A stretch of DNA of 64,000 nt from Agelaius tricolor (taxonomy: Eukaryota > Chordata > Aves > Passeriformes > Icteridae): the NCBI GenBank assembly GCA_023055355.1, contig JALJCS010000001.1, positions 47,187,381-47,251,380 on the forward strand, read 5' to 3'. Positions 38,001-50,778 of the stretch are shown here, one piece after another. How positions within the stretch are numbered: position 1 is the stretch's first letter; each line of letters begins with the position of its first letter. Made by a program: the position numbers and the translations under genes. A model generated the notes under the pieces. The model did no database searches. It was not told the origin of the DNA and saw only the letters and a list, made by a program, of their open reading frames with translations.

Positions 38001-41000
38001 ATTCAAGATTTTGAATAATGCTTTGGCTTTTCCAAAATTTGTTATTCAGAGGAAACATTGCCTTGTTTATTTCTGAAGAAAATGAATGTAAGTTATAAAT
38101 CAGTAGAAAATAATTCAGGTTTCCTAAAACATATTTAAATATGCATAAAACACATAGACACAATTTTCCACATAAGGCTAATTTGGGTACAGTTTTAAAC
38201 CATCTTTGAAGACCAATTTCAAGAGAGAGGAGTCAAAACTGTTTAATTAGCCAGGATGGTTAGATGAGAAGATAGAAATATTGTGCCATGCACACTTCTT
38301 CCCCACGGTCCCTTCAGATGCAGTGACAGATGCACTGAATTAGAAGGCTGGCAATGGCACTGCTGCTGCAATGACACCAGCTGATGGAGCTGCCAAATTC
38401 CACAACCAAAAACTGAATGGGACAGCTGGACAGTTGAGTGGCTTCTTACCCAGAGGTCTCAAGATGACAGAACAGGCTGACAAACAACCACATCCTCAAA
38501 GATCTGAGGCCAACTGCAGAGGTTTGCACAGAAGAAAACATCTGTAATGTCCTCATGACAGCAAACACCCAAATTCCTCTCTATTTGTAATACCTGTAAT
38601 TAACAGGTGTGGAATAGTTTGTCAACAGCTGTTATCATAAAGCTATGGTATTTGTCCTACAAGCACAGCAGAGCTCTGTGAAGCTGTACCCACTGTCCAA
38701 CACTCCCTTTCCCACAGAGCACGACAAATAAGATAATGAAATTGCCCTTAAACAGAAACTGAACACACACTGGAATAGAATTCAAGTTTCCCATCTGCCT
38801 TCTTTATCCTTCCAAAACTGATATAAGTTTTGAAATATGATTTACTTACTGTTGGTAGTTCCCTAAAATTAATACAGAAAGTAAAGGCTTCTCCTTGGCA
38901 TTTTCCCTATGAGGAACTTCTTCCTTACCTAGATATAGTCTAATAATTGTGATTACTATAAACGGGTGAGGTGACATTGCAGTGTGTGGCTTTGTAAAAG
39001 CCAGGAAAGAGTCATTCACTAAAAGCAACCTACAACGCAGATTAGTTATTTTTTTACTATTACATTCTTATTATGTACTGTTATTTAGTAACAAATATAC
39101 TGCTATTTCTGAGAGAAGCCAGTTGCTATGTTTTTTAAACCAATGCTACATGTATACTCGCCTGTAAACCAATGCAAAGCTAGAATAAAGTGGATGTACA
39201 TATGTTCATGGTCTAATAAAAAGTAATTCCATCACTCTTTGCCAAGGAATTACTGCAAGATTGAAACAAAGGGAAGTTTATTACAAGACAGAATCCTTAA
39301 ACAGATCAGTGCAGCAGAGGATGAGAACACCCTGCAAGGCTTCATGCACTAGGCAATACTGGCAATGCTTCTACCAACAAAAAGTTCCACACCTGCCCAC
39401 TGTGTTCAGTAAGCTCAAGAAAAGAAAACATGGCAGATGGGTGGATTCTCTGCAAATATGTATTTAAAAATATTTCAGAGGCTTTATTTGACAAATGCTG
39501 ACTTCATTGAAGTGAATGGAAAAAAATATTTTAGTTCAATAGAAACACAATAGAGACACAATAATTTTACTCTGTGGAAATACTGATACAAAATCCTTGA
39601 GGTTTAAAATATATAGTCATTTAGATCAGGCAATGATCTGTCTTCAGGTAGACTTGCTGATATTTGACACATTTCAGGCAGCATAAAAATGTACTGCCAT
39701 TAAAAATACTTGATCAGTCTGAAGTAGCCAGCAACTGCTTACAGATTAGTTGTGACAGCCAAAAGATAGGAAAAAAAAAAGAATAAATATGACACAAAAA
39801 AAAAAACGTTTACCAGGAAGTAATTTAAAACAGCATATTAACAACATTTATGTTCTTAGAATATCTTGAAATTCTACTACAAATTATTTTTCATTTGCAC
39901 TTAATACCATGCTGCTTCTTTAGTTATTTTTTATATTTAAAATCATATTATACTTTTAATTATTTTTCATTTAGCTATGAAAAGGAAAAAAATGGACAAG
40001 GGAAGAGAAAACTCCAAAGATGAATGTTTTCTGCCTAGTTTGAAATGGCAAATAAATCTAGCCTAGCAAATCCTAATCTGGGTTAGAGAAGCCCTTCGCT
40101 TTACAAAACTACCAGTATTTCAAGAGGTCCCATAAAACATGGCTAAAAAGGGATCCCCCTAAAGTGCCTCGACAAGTTCCCTCTTTTCTAAAGACATCCA
40201 GTTCAATGAAATCCTGCCAGAGGTAACCCAAACTTTCTGCTTTCTGATTTTTCTTTCTTATGCAAGTTAGTGAAGCTGCCTTATGCAAGTTAGGACATGT
40301 GAGAATGGTTCAGTCTCCCATTAAAGGCCTTTCTAAGACATTTGAGCCCACAATAATTTAGTACCAACACCAAAGATAACTATCTACTAACATTTTATCT
40401 TTCCATGACCTTAGGTATAGGGATCTAGTAAGAACTTAATGGAAGACCACTGTGGGTAAAACATTGATGTAAGTGAAGAAGGAGAAAAAGCTGTAACACA
40501 AATTTTTCTGGGAGAAAATGTAAAGAAATGAGGAGTATTTTGTGGCACAAGTGCCACGCATTTCTAAAGCAATAAATATATAAATATAATAGGAATCACC
40601 CCATATTCCATTGATTTACACTCCTGATTTGAATCAAATTAAGACTTAGTTAAGGTTCACTTCACAGATACCAGACCAGCTGAAGAAGCCAGAGATATCA
40701 GATCATCTGAAGTCATGAGGTTCAGTTTCAGCAGTGGTGACACATAACTGTTTTTATGAAGCTAATGGTAATTTTCCCACAATGTTTTTGCATTACTTCT
40801 TGGCTTCATAACACAAATGTCTTGTTTGGTAGTTTCCTGGCTGGAAGGACCTACTTACTGCTAGTTGGCGGTACCAGGCAAATCATTTCAGCAAAGAAAG
40901 GCTGATCCTAATCTCTTCTCATGCAAGGCTAATACAGTATCAGTGAAGAATTCAGTATCTGTGTTCCTTTGTGTGCACAGCTCCGAACTGAACTTTGGAC

Positions 41001-43122
41001 TTGAAAAATTGGTTGTTATATGGGACTTGAAGTAAAGTCATGTTCAGTGATCCTTAACAGCATCTGGGAAATCCCACAGCCCCTGAAAGGCTCACCAGTT
41101 CTGAACTGTGACATTCTGGCTACTGGCACCAGGGGCCATTCCTTATGTGAGGGCTCGACAGTAGAAGGGAGGGGGTAAAATGTATATAGCTGTACTTTGG
41201 ACCTAATTTCATCTTCTTATAGCTCCAAGGATCTTATCAGCTTTAGTTCCAGAGTGTAATTTAACCTATGCATTCAACCCTCATGGTGATCCTCTCCAGC
41301 CTGCAGTTGCACCTTTTTCCAGGCAGATTGAAAATCTCAGCAGATACATCCAAAAATGGGAGCATTAAGCAGAACCTTGCAGCATTTCTCAATCATTCTT
41401 CCTCCTTTTTTTTCCAAACACTTCTGCAGAAGGCTCCACTTACAAAATGTAGGGCTCTGTAAACATTAATTTCTTCAGCATTATTTGAAGTTTAATAATT
41501 TCCCACTTTAACACACTAACTTACGTACACTTTAAGGCTAATCCCCCAAACTCCCTATTGGCAGCACAAAGGCTACAGGTGTCTGCCCTACCTCTGGAAT
41601 TCCTGATACCGGACATCTAATTTTTGTGTTCTTCAATAGTCCTTAGGAGTGATGCCTCCTGAGAGTGATGCCTCTACTGAATTATTTTGGTTGCTCATTT
41701 TCCCATTCAAAAACAGGTGCTTTGGAAAACTATGCCTTGCACTTCCATAATACTGTGCAGTTCAGTCTACAGTTCATTTTGTTTGGAAGCCACCTAGGGA
41801 GGTCACACAAAGCAGTTTACCTTAGCTATTATTCTCCTGCTTCTCTGCAAGATTTAATAAATTAAGACTGTCTGGCTAATATATCTTCACAGCTCCACAT
41901 ACTGACCAAGGAGCATATAAAATTTTTAGCCTTTGTAATTTTAGGCAGAAGAAAACTTCAGCACTGTTAATAAAAAGGTTTAAAGTAAGTAAGTTACCCA
42001 ACAAAATGTTTGGGGCTTCATGTTCACAAACTAGCACTCTAAGCATTGTTATTTGTAGAACTCCTTGGACCTTCTTAACAGGCCAGTCTTCTGCATAGTG
42101 AAAATAGGTGGGAAGAGAGAAGGCAAAGGCTACTTTTACCCACCACGTAACTAAGCACTGCCACTGGGGTCAAATACATGTAGATTATTCTTAAGTTCTT
42201 TTTAAATTACTCAGAGATTGTGTTGAAATTTCCAGAATGAAAGAAAAATATTCCTTTCATTAACTTATGCATGAATCAAGGTTTTATTTGCAAGTCATAC
42301 ACATATTCAAGGTTGGGTGAACAGGTATATTTTAACTGAAGGGTAAGCTGATATGAGAAGGTGACCGAGACAGAGGAGCAATGTCACAGCAATTCTGGAT
42401 TCTTGATTTTATTAGTGTAGCAAAATAACACAATCCCACAAGCAGAAAGAGAGAAAGAGAAAATGGCTAAATACTTAGCCTTCATCTCCCCACTCCCCTA
42501 CTATGCCCTGCAGAGCTGCCCTGTGAACAGGAGCAAATAAGATCTACAATGTGAAACTCTTGTTCTTGCAGACACCAGTGATTGCTGTCCTCAGCACAGA
42601 TTCAGCCAGCATTTGTCTTTCTCCCTTTTCTCCTGCACATTCCTCCCGCAGACCTCTAGCAACTCTTCATCAGGGCAATAGCTGCATGCCACAAGATGAT
42701 CTGGAGAGAGACTGCTGCCTCAACATAGCATGGAGATGACTCAGTAGTGACAAAGTAAATCATCCTTCAAAGATAAGTCAATAGTGAATAAGTAATTTTA
42801 TCTGTCAAGAGTTAACATGCAATGAATACTTGTAAAGGTTACTCAACATAAAAATCTACCAGTGGTTAGACATGAGTTCCCTCACATATGCTAACCAAGG
42901 AAGTCTATGAAGTAATAAATTCCACTTGACTTCTCATGAAAAGCCTTAAAAACAGCAAGCTGTATTTATACACTCCTAGAAAAAGATTATACCCTAAGAG
43001 ATAGTTAGCTTACAGCCAGATATCTTACTTAAAGATGCATCTTGTAAGTAAAATCATGTTAAATTGCCATGTAAAAATACTTGAATAAACAGTGAATGTG
43101 TGAGCAGAATAGCTTGCAATGA

Positions 43123-43140
43123 ACAAAAAAAAAAAAAAAA
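43123..43140. repeat. Poly(A) run
   Basis: About 18 consecutive A bases in the intron. No retroposon body was recognised. Confidence 0.8.
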
Positions 43141-44618
43141 CCCTAAAGCTGCTTTAAAAAGCCCAAAACACTTGCTGAACCCACACACACTGTGAAGCCA
43201 TAAACAGTCTGGAAGTTAACTTCAGACCACTGAAATGTTCAACTCACTTTTCATTTCTGTCACTATTTGCACTTTTCTTTTTTTTTTTTCACTAACATAA
43301 AAGCATTAATCTGTTTGGATTTTCTTCTTGAATGTACTTTTCAAGTTCTTATATAAATTTCTAGCATGGCATGATATCTTTCCTATAAACTCTGTGAAAA
43401 CATAGCTTATGATGTTTAAAACATTCTATTTAATTAAAAGAAATTAACAGTCCTCTTAAAATGTGCAAGCAGCAGTTGTATATTCTGAAATCCAGGCTGT
43501 AAGTATACATCCCTTAAATTTTCCTAACTTCTTGAATAAATAGATCCTTTAAGGTTTCCCAGATAAGATATATTTTAGATTACTTAGGCTACCCAAAGAA
43601 TGCTTTTGCCACTCTGTGCAAGAGCTGAAAGTGCATTTATCTTGCTATAAATAAGGTGACTCTAAAAGAATGAAGTTCAGAAGTGTTAATGTCAACCCTT
43701 TAGTGGACATAATCTTTAGTAGGTTAACTCCATGTCTCAAAGAACCTGAGCTAGTTTAATTCAAATTTGAAATCAATTCTGACCTTTACAATATATGCAG
43801 GTCAGGAAAAGCTGATTGAATAATTTCAGAATTACAAGATACAAGTTTTATCATAAAACCTAGGTAGGTAGAAAGCTGTTTTGAAAGTTTCCATTTAAAT
43901 GTTATGTTGACTCACAACTACCATGAAAATCACACAGACTAAAAGGTATAACTGAAATGTCCATGAATAATCTATGTACAGAATAATTCAACTCATCAGA
44001 AGCAAATCCTCTCTTCCCTACTTCATATTATTACTTGGGTTAGATATGCTGCTTCAAAAAAGAAAAGTGAAAGGGCAATTAGCAATCGTTGTCTCTTTCT
44101 TTCACTACATTTAAATTTTTTTTACAGGTACGGATGGCCTTGTGCAAAACACACATAAAAACTTTGGATGTCCCAGGTTATAAACACTAAATAATGAAGG
44201 TAGCAGAGCAATACACACTGGGGTGAAATGCTCACTGTATAGAAGGCATGGATAAAAGTGTTAGGTTTTTTAAGTATAAAAGAATATTCTCATTGTCTTG
44301 AAGTAATACATTGTTCTCCTTCTCTGTGCAAGGAATTTAATCCAGTGTGTGCAAATCTGCATTAGAATTCATGTCCTTATAGGCTTTGCAGAAAAACAAA
44401 ACTTTTAAATTTTTTTGTATCTACACATAAAGACAGAGCTGCCTCTTTCAGATACTATTCATATTTGCTCGCATGCACATGTATCACACCGCAATAGCAG
44501 TTAATAAGAGAAACATGTTAGCCTTTCACAATTTTTTTAAAGTGCTCAATGACAATAAGAGTTTTTACAGTTCATAAAGTGAACCATAAGGTTCTGTTCA
44601 AACAATGACAGCATTATA

Positions 44619-44800
44619 CAATCACATAATGGTTTGGGTTAAAAGGGAAATTCAAAGTCCTGCTAGTCCAATCCCCCTGCCATGGGCAATGACATATTCC
44701 ACTAGACCAAGTTGCTCAAAACCCCATCCAACCTGGTCTTGAACATTTGCAGATGCACACAGCTTCTCTCAGCAAGCTGTTCCTGGGTCTCACCACTCCC
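44619..44800 (-). mobile_element. CR1 LINE 3'-end fragment
   Basis: On the + strand this reads as the reverse complement of a CR1 3' end: atggtttgggtt...agtccaatccccctgccatgggca...ccactagaccaagttgctcaaa-accccatccaacctggtcttgaac, then cttctctcagcaagctgttcctgggtctcaccactcc. About 180 bp survive, a typical severe 5' truncation. The element points the same way as GREM2. The tail end is at 44619, where the terminal repeat has eroded to acaatcacataatgg. Confidence 0.92.
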
Positions 44801-45261
44801 ATTAGCTCACGTCATTTCAGAAGATTTGGGAATTCTGGTCTCCAGGCTGTCTCTTAAATAACAATCTTATCTAAAGATTTTCCACACTTAGCAACTAAGC
44901 TCATCTATCTAGACCAGTAGGGCCACTTGGTACTAACAGGGTTTTCAAGACATCATGCAAGGAGTCTGCACCTACCAGCCTCATTAGTTAGGGGATATAG
45001 AGTGTTTTGAACACTTATGTCAACATTTACAGCACAGTTTCTGAGCCAGTTTCCCATATGTATTGATTGTATACCATTTCAGACATGCCAGAGGGCACAA
45101 AGAAAGGCTGGAACAGAATTAAGACACAGCCTAATGGCCAGAAGCAGAGCCAAGGGCAGGATAACCCTTTCAGTTTAAAAGTTTAGACCTATGTCTAGCT
45201 AAAGTGATGTCACATGGGCATAGCTGTAGGCAGAAGAACAAAACGTGGACCATTAATACCT

Positions 45262-45815
45262 TGTGATGGTTTTGGCAGGGAGAGTTAATAGAGTTAATTT
45301 TCCTGACAGTAGCTGGTATACAGCTATTTTGGATATGACAGTGTTGGTAACACAGGAAATTTTAGTTTTTGCCAAGCAGCACTTCTACAGCACCAAGGCC
45401 TTTTCTGCTTCTGATCTGACCCCACTAAGAAAGAAGGCTTAGGATGAACAAGAAGTGGGGGGAAACAACCATGACAGCTGATGCCACCTCACACATGGGA
45501 TATTCATGCGGTGACAAGGTAGGAGAACTGTTTGCAGGGCTGGCATTTGTCTTTCCAAGTCACCACTGCACACGGTGAACCCTGCTTTCCTGGGGATGGC
45601 TGAACACCAGCCTGCACATGGGAAGGAGTGAACAAATTCCCTCTTTCGCTTTGCTTGCATGTTCAGCTTTTGCTTTCCCTATTAAACCATCTTTATCTCA
45701 ACCCACAAGTTTTCTCCCTTTTACTCTTTTGATTCTCTCTCCCAATCCCACCAGGCAGGGGAGTGAGTGAGCGGCCGTGTGGGGCCTAGCAAACAGAAAA
45801 GGCTAAACCATGACA
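45262..45815 (+). mobile_element. Solo LTR of an avian ERVL-type endogenous retrovirus
   Basis: A 554-bp element starting TGTGATGG and ending CCATGACA, nearly perfect short inverted termini. Its wording is that of a common avian ERVL LTR: ggttttggcaggga...gttaattttcctgacagtagctggta, aaggccttttctgcttct, gacagctgatgcc, tcctggggatggctgaacacc, tttgctttccctattaaacc (poly(A) signal ATTAAA), atctttatctcaaccca. No internal gag/pol region or second LTR lies nearby, so it is a solo LTR left by recombination. The five bases on either side (tacct and cagac) do not match, so the target-site duplication has eroded or been lost. It is antisense to GREM2. Confidence 0.9.
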
Positions 45816-46479
45816 CAGACTTCAGAGATTCTTAGATTCTGTCACCTAAAAAACACTGGTCATGAATTGAAATCAAAAGGCCATCACAGAAGCTTTAGGA
45901 AAGGTTTACAATTAGTATGAAGACAAGACTTAAAAAACACACTGACGCATGACTCTCACCCAAAAAATTCTATCAGCACTCCTGTGTGACTGACTGCTTA
46001 TATGTTATTGTGCATCTGGAAGTTCAAAGTGTATCTGTTGCCCAAATTAAGGCATCAGCCTTAATCACAGCAAAGTAAGCCAGTGTTCAAATGTTTTTAA
46101 AGGAAAAATAAATATATTGGAGAAAAAAAAATCTAATTTGGAGCATTTCATAACCAAAAAATCTTAAATTGCAGTTCATTTTTATAATAGAAAATAAGCC
46201 TCCCTTTAATGAATACAGACCCAACCATGCAGATTCTAATTTAACAAGAAAAACAATTAATTTGGGGTAGTTTTATAAACAGTGACAATAAATCTAAACC
46301 AAATGAATGACCAATAACTTTCAACGGTCTTAAAAAACACGTCTAAATTTCAGTGTGGAAGAAGAAAACCCAAACAACAAGCATGGCATTAGCATCTCCA
46401 ACTCTCTGTATCTTACATATTCAGATAAAGTAACAGCTTAATCATGTTTGACTGCTACCCAGTTATTTATATGAGTAAA

Positions 46480-46580
46480 CGAAGCCGGCGTCCGAGTGGG
46501 GAGATGAACTGGCAGTGTGCCGTAGAGCCTTGAGTTACAATCTGTATAAAACCGGGCGCCCTGCAAGCACTCTGACTGCA
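46480..46580 (+). promoter_or_regulatory. Isolated TATA box with CpG cluster, possible cryptic promoter
   Basis: Seven CpGs fall within about 80 bases (46480-46558) in an otherwise CpG-poor intron. TATAAAA stands at 46545-46551, and a pyrimidine-rich, initiator-like stretch (ctctgactgcactct) starts about 20 bases further on. This is the layout of a core promoter, perhaps an old LTR. I recognise no element family and no downstream gene, so the call is tentative. Confidence 0.25.
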
Positions 46581-48398
46581 CTCTAGGTCTATCTATGGGG
46601 AAAAAGCTAAGCAGAAACACCAAAACAGGCAATACTCTGGTTTACCTAATGACAAAGCCAGAGATTTCTTCAATCTGCAGGTGAACTTGCCAAGGACAGA
46701 CCTGCAGAAGAACTCACTCCTGGAGTGGCCAGCAGAGTTGCACACACAACAGTCTCCTTTGAGACAGGAAACCTTTGGTATGGGCTGTGTACTCATGCAT
46801 CTGTAGTTCACCTACCTGAACGGATCACCTAAAGGCAGAATAAAAATTCCCATGGTTCCTGGAAATCTCAAAGACTCCACAACATGCTGGACTGTACATG
46901 GCTATAATGGAAAGGCATGGCCCTTAATGAAATGATAACTCAGCTGGCATGGAAAGGTCATCTCCACTGATTCCACAGACCTTTAAAGAACATTTAGGGG
47001 TGGAGGGGTGGGGAGAGGAACACAAGAGAATGATATTATTCTTCCACAGCTTGAAAAAATTACATCAGACTTTAATATATGAAGCAGGTTAGGAGCTCAA
47101 ATTTACATCTTACATTACCATGAAAAGGAATTAATATTTTGGGGTGACTTCATGGGTAGCATAAAAATCCATAAATTTCACACAAAGAATGATCCTTGCT
47201 TTTTAGGCTTGTTTCTAAGAAATTTCATGGTTGAGAGGAGTGTGGAAATTAACTAATTTCCCTAATCACCTATTTATCAAATAAATGTATTACCATACAC
47301 AGCATGAACAGATAACCACAGTAGCTTCTATAACTAATCGTGACTTCATCCTGCAGTTCCAACTAATTACCAACACATGGTGGGAATAATCCACTGGCCT
47401 TTTGTGGTGCTCAGAAGCACACAGTGAGTATCTCCTCACTTTGGCAAGAGATCTGCCATTTTGGAGGTGGTGAAGACATTTACAATAGTAGCTTATGTAT
47501 CACCGTGTGATTACACATTCCCCTCTACTCACAGAATTTCTAATAAGACTTCCTTGCATGCATTTTATAGCAAAATTTCTTCATTCTATTTTACTGATTT
47601 GTAAGCAGCATTTGTGACCACGTAAAAATGACCTCAACTCAATCTTAGGAATGAAAAGTCATCCCTGTGGCCTTTTCTTTCTCCAGATTTCACTCTCTAG
47701 TTGAAACATTGGCCAAGGCACAATGAGTAAATATGAGACTGGACAGCCATTTCTTCTCAAGAGTAAAAACTGCCAATGCCAGATATGGATCCAGAGATAT
47801 TGCTGGTTTCACCTCTTCCAGAAAAACTTTTCCAAGGAGCTACACCCTTGTCTAGCTTGCTCAAATTCTGAAAATTGCTGTTTATGACTGTGGCTGTAAT
47901 AGCTGACCTCACCAGAAGTGCCAGGAATCAAACCACAGTCTTTGGAAAGCGACGGGATCCATAAGATACAGACGCCTTATTTTGAGAGACTAGGCTATGA
48001 GATTCCCAATCCTAAACCACACGAGATGTCTATGCCAGGATAACAGCTCAGATTCCACAAATCGCATCCATAATGTTAGTAGAAGTTTTTTTTAACATCT
48101 GGTGTACTTTTAAATGGACACCAAATCTGTTTGTCAGAGAGAGTTTGAGCTGCTAAATAAATAGTGATAAATTTCCTAATACTACTGGGCAGAGTGTTCC
48201 TGCAAGTACAACGTGTGTTTATCAGTTTCCCACTGAGCTAGCGTTGACTTTCAAATTTCCTTTAATCTTATTATAGTAAACATAGTACAGCTCTCTGGCA
48301 AACAAGAGGAACATTCTTCCTGTAATATCATATGCTTCTTTTAAAGAAACCTTAGAGATGTCCAGAAAATAATTAGGCTCAACTTGGAATAACACAAT

Positions 48399-48424
48399 AA
48401 ACTTGTTTCCAAAGAAACAAGTTT
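48399..48424. repeat. Perfect hairpin, 11-bp arms, 4-base loop
   Basis: AAACTTGTTTC, loop caaa, GAAACAAGTTT. Pairing stops immediately outside the arms. Function unknown. Confidence 0.7.
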
Positions 48425-50728
48425 CACAAAATATTATATTTTTGGACTGAAAAAAAACATGGCTATTTTTATAAGGAGAAGATTGGCAAATTCTGATAGG
48501 TACTCAAAATAGTGTTTGCATGTATCATATTTTTAAAGTCAGCTATTGAAACACCAACAGAAAAATATTTTTCTAGTTGGAAGCAGCCTACCTGAATTGA
48601 AGGAAAAAAGCAACAGGAATTTTGGATTTAGAATTCAGAAAATAGGAGACTTTACTTTGTGAAGGAGCTTTTGCAATGCTCCTTCAAGAAGAAAGAATAC
48701 CAAGTGTAGACAACTTTAAAAAAAATAGATAAAGAAAACAAAATGGGATCTATTATGGTACAGTTTGTATTTAAAGCCTCTTTTCATGTGAGAGGAATGT
48801 ACATTAGACAAAGGTGGGATTTGTCTTACAGTTCAAAAAAACCCGAAAATCTAGGCTGAGTTGTTGAATAACTTTATGTAAGTGACTGAAGGGTCTTTGG
48901 GAACCCAAAAGCAAGACAGTTTCAGGTAACATATATTAGCTCAATTTCCAGTTGTGTGCATTTGTCTTGTTTGCTTCAGGGTTTCTACAGAGACAGGGTC
49001 ACTACATATATCAAGAATTAAACACAATGGTGCTATTTTCACATATCTTCTGTGATTTTTGAACAAAACAATAAATATTCCTCATAATCAGTTTCTGTGG
49101 CATTTGAATCTTCAGCTACCATTTAAGAAGCCACACATTCTGAGCCATGACTTTAACAAAGGCTCAGCTTCAGTAAGGAATGGAAGTATTAAAGAGACAG
49201 ATGAACAATCTTCCCCTGCCTACATGGAATCCAAGATGCTTAGAATTTGTTTCAGTTTGTAAGTAGTCACTCTTCAGACTATCCCAGCAAAAGCTGTTCT
49301 CACTGAAGAATCAAGCAAAGTTTCCATGGACATCATTAATGAAGAATATAGACTAAAGTCAACAAACATGCTTAGTATAAATCCATTGTGTGTAGTAATC
49401 TGAAAGGTGTCAGCCAGAGAACAATTTAAATCAAAATACAAGAGATAGCCATCTCTCTCTTTATTAGCAGACTTTACTGGATGCATCCATTAAGTCATGC
49501 AACATGTTCACATATTCCCATCTTCTTTGCCTGTCAGTCTCATCTTGTTCCTCACAAAGGATACTGAGCTCCAAATTATGTTGACAGAACAGGAACGGAC
49601 AAACGACAGATGGATCATAACAAAGAACATGCCTAGAGCAAGGATGTCTGATATCTGAGAGCTTCCTTTTGGATGCTTTCCTTTTGGATAGAAGCTCTGA
49701 CCCACTATTTACACCCCTATCCCAAGCTCTCCCACATAATTTTAAATGACAACTTTCCAGATGTTATCTTAATGAAGACTGGCCAGATTTATGGGCAGGA
49801 TCTCGCTTAACTCCAAGCCATGCCAGTGTTTTGGCCTCACTGGAAATGAGATTAGGTCTGAGATTTGCACCAGGGAAAAAACTTGCCCTTCCATGCCAGA
49901 AATGGTCATGGAGAATTTTTACAATACTGTTTGTTTTTTTGTTAGCACTACTGTATAATATCAGTCTATTTGAGCATTACCATAACAGCACTTAAGTAGG
50001 GTAATAGGATAGATGAGACATGGCTGGAATCCACAAAAACACTGCATGTAAATGGAGACAGGCAAATAATTCAAATCTAGACCAGCTCAACAGAGTTTTC
50101 CAGCTCCAGAAAGTGTTTGTACAACACAAGGTCAACAAGGCGTTCTGCATGAGCTGTACAAGTGTTGTTTCCAAGTTTTAAGAGATGTTAAAAATTCAGG
50201 AAATTTTCAAGATTTATTGTGTTAAATCCACAGTCTGACACTGTATTTGTGCACTGCCCATCACACTCAATAAAAACTGGTTCCAAAATGAAATTTGGAG
50301 GGTAAATAATATATTTTCCTTTCACAGTGTACTTTACTTCTCCCACATCCTTAGCACAAAATAGACAGAAACAATTTTTTTTATGAGTCTTTCCCTACTT
50401 GAATAGATCACAATTTTAATTTCCTCAAGTTTCATTGCAAATTACGGTTTCTTCAAATACTCACTTCCCAAGCAACAATGACTTTAAAATTGTTGGGAAT
50501 GAGAGATAAATTCACCCTTTTTCTTTCTCCAAAAATCTTGTAATAAAGACAGTAGCATGCATATTTGTATATACAACTCACGTTTACAGTATAACCAATT
50601 CTATATGGCAGCACAGTCTACATGAAAAACTGACCTTAGCAAATCCCCCTAACTTTTATGACTAATCTAAAATGCACCATTATAGCTCTTTGAGATATTA
50701 TCTGAACAGCAACAAAGAACAAAATATT

Positions 50729-50778
50729 CAGAATGTCATCGATAAATATTGTTCAGAATGTCATAGATAAATATTGTT
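50729..50778. repeat. 25-bp tandem duplication
   Basis: Two head-to-tail copies of a 25-base unit (starting cagaatgtcat and ending aaatattgtt) at 50729-50753 and 50754-50778. They differ at one base (catc-gata versus cata-gata), suggesting a recent duplication. Confidence 0.92.

Larger units (their letters stand above)
25412..44618. other. Intronic stretch without a gene
   Basis: About 19 kb of AT-rich intron. It holds a duplicated 20-mer (31861-31908), an A-rich tract (33881-33987), a hairpin (34179-34203), a TAA microsatellite (35028-35067), a short TA tract (37640-37665) and an A18 run (43123). A GC-richer stretch at 34560-34950 is open in several frames at once without protein resemblance. 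The segment 28240-28800 reads like a repeat or LTR, but I could not assign it. No exon was recognised. Confidence 0.55.
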
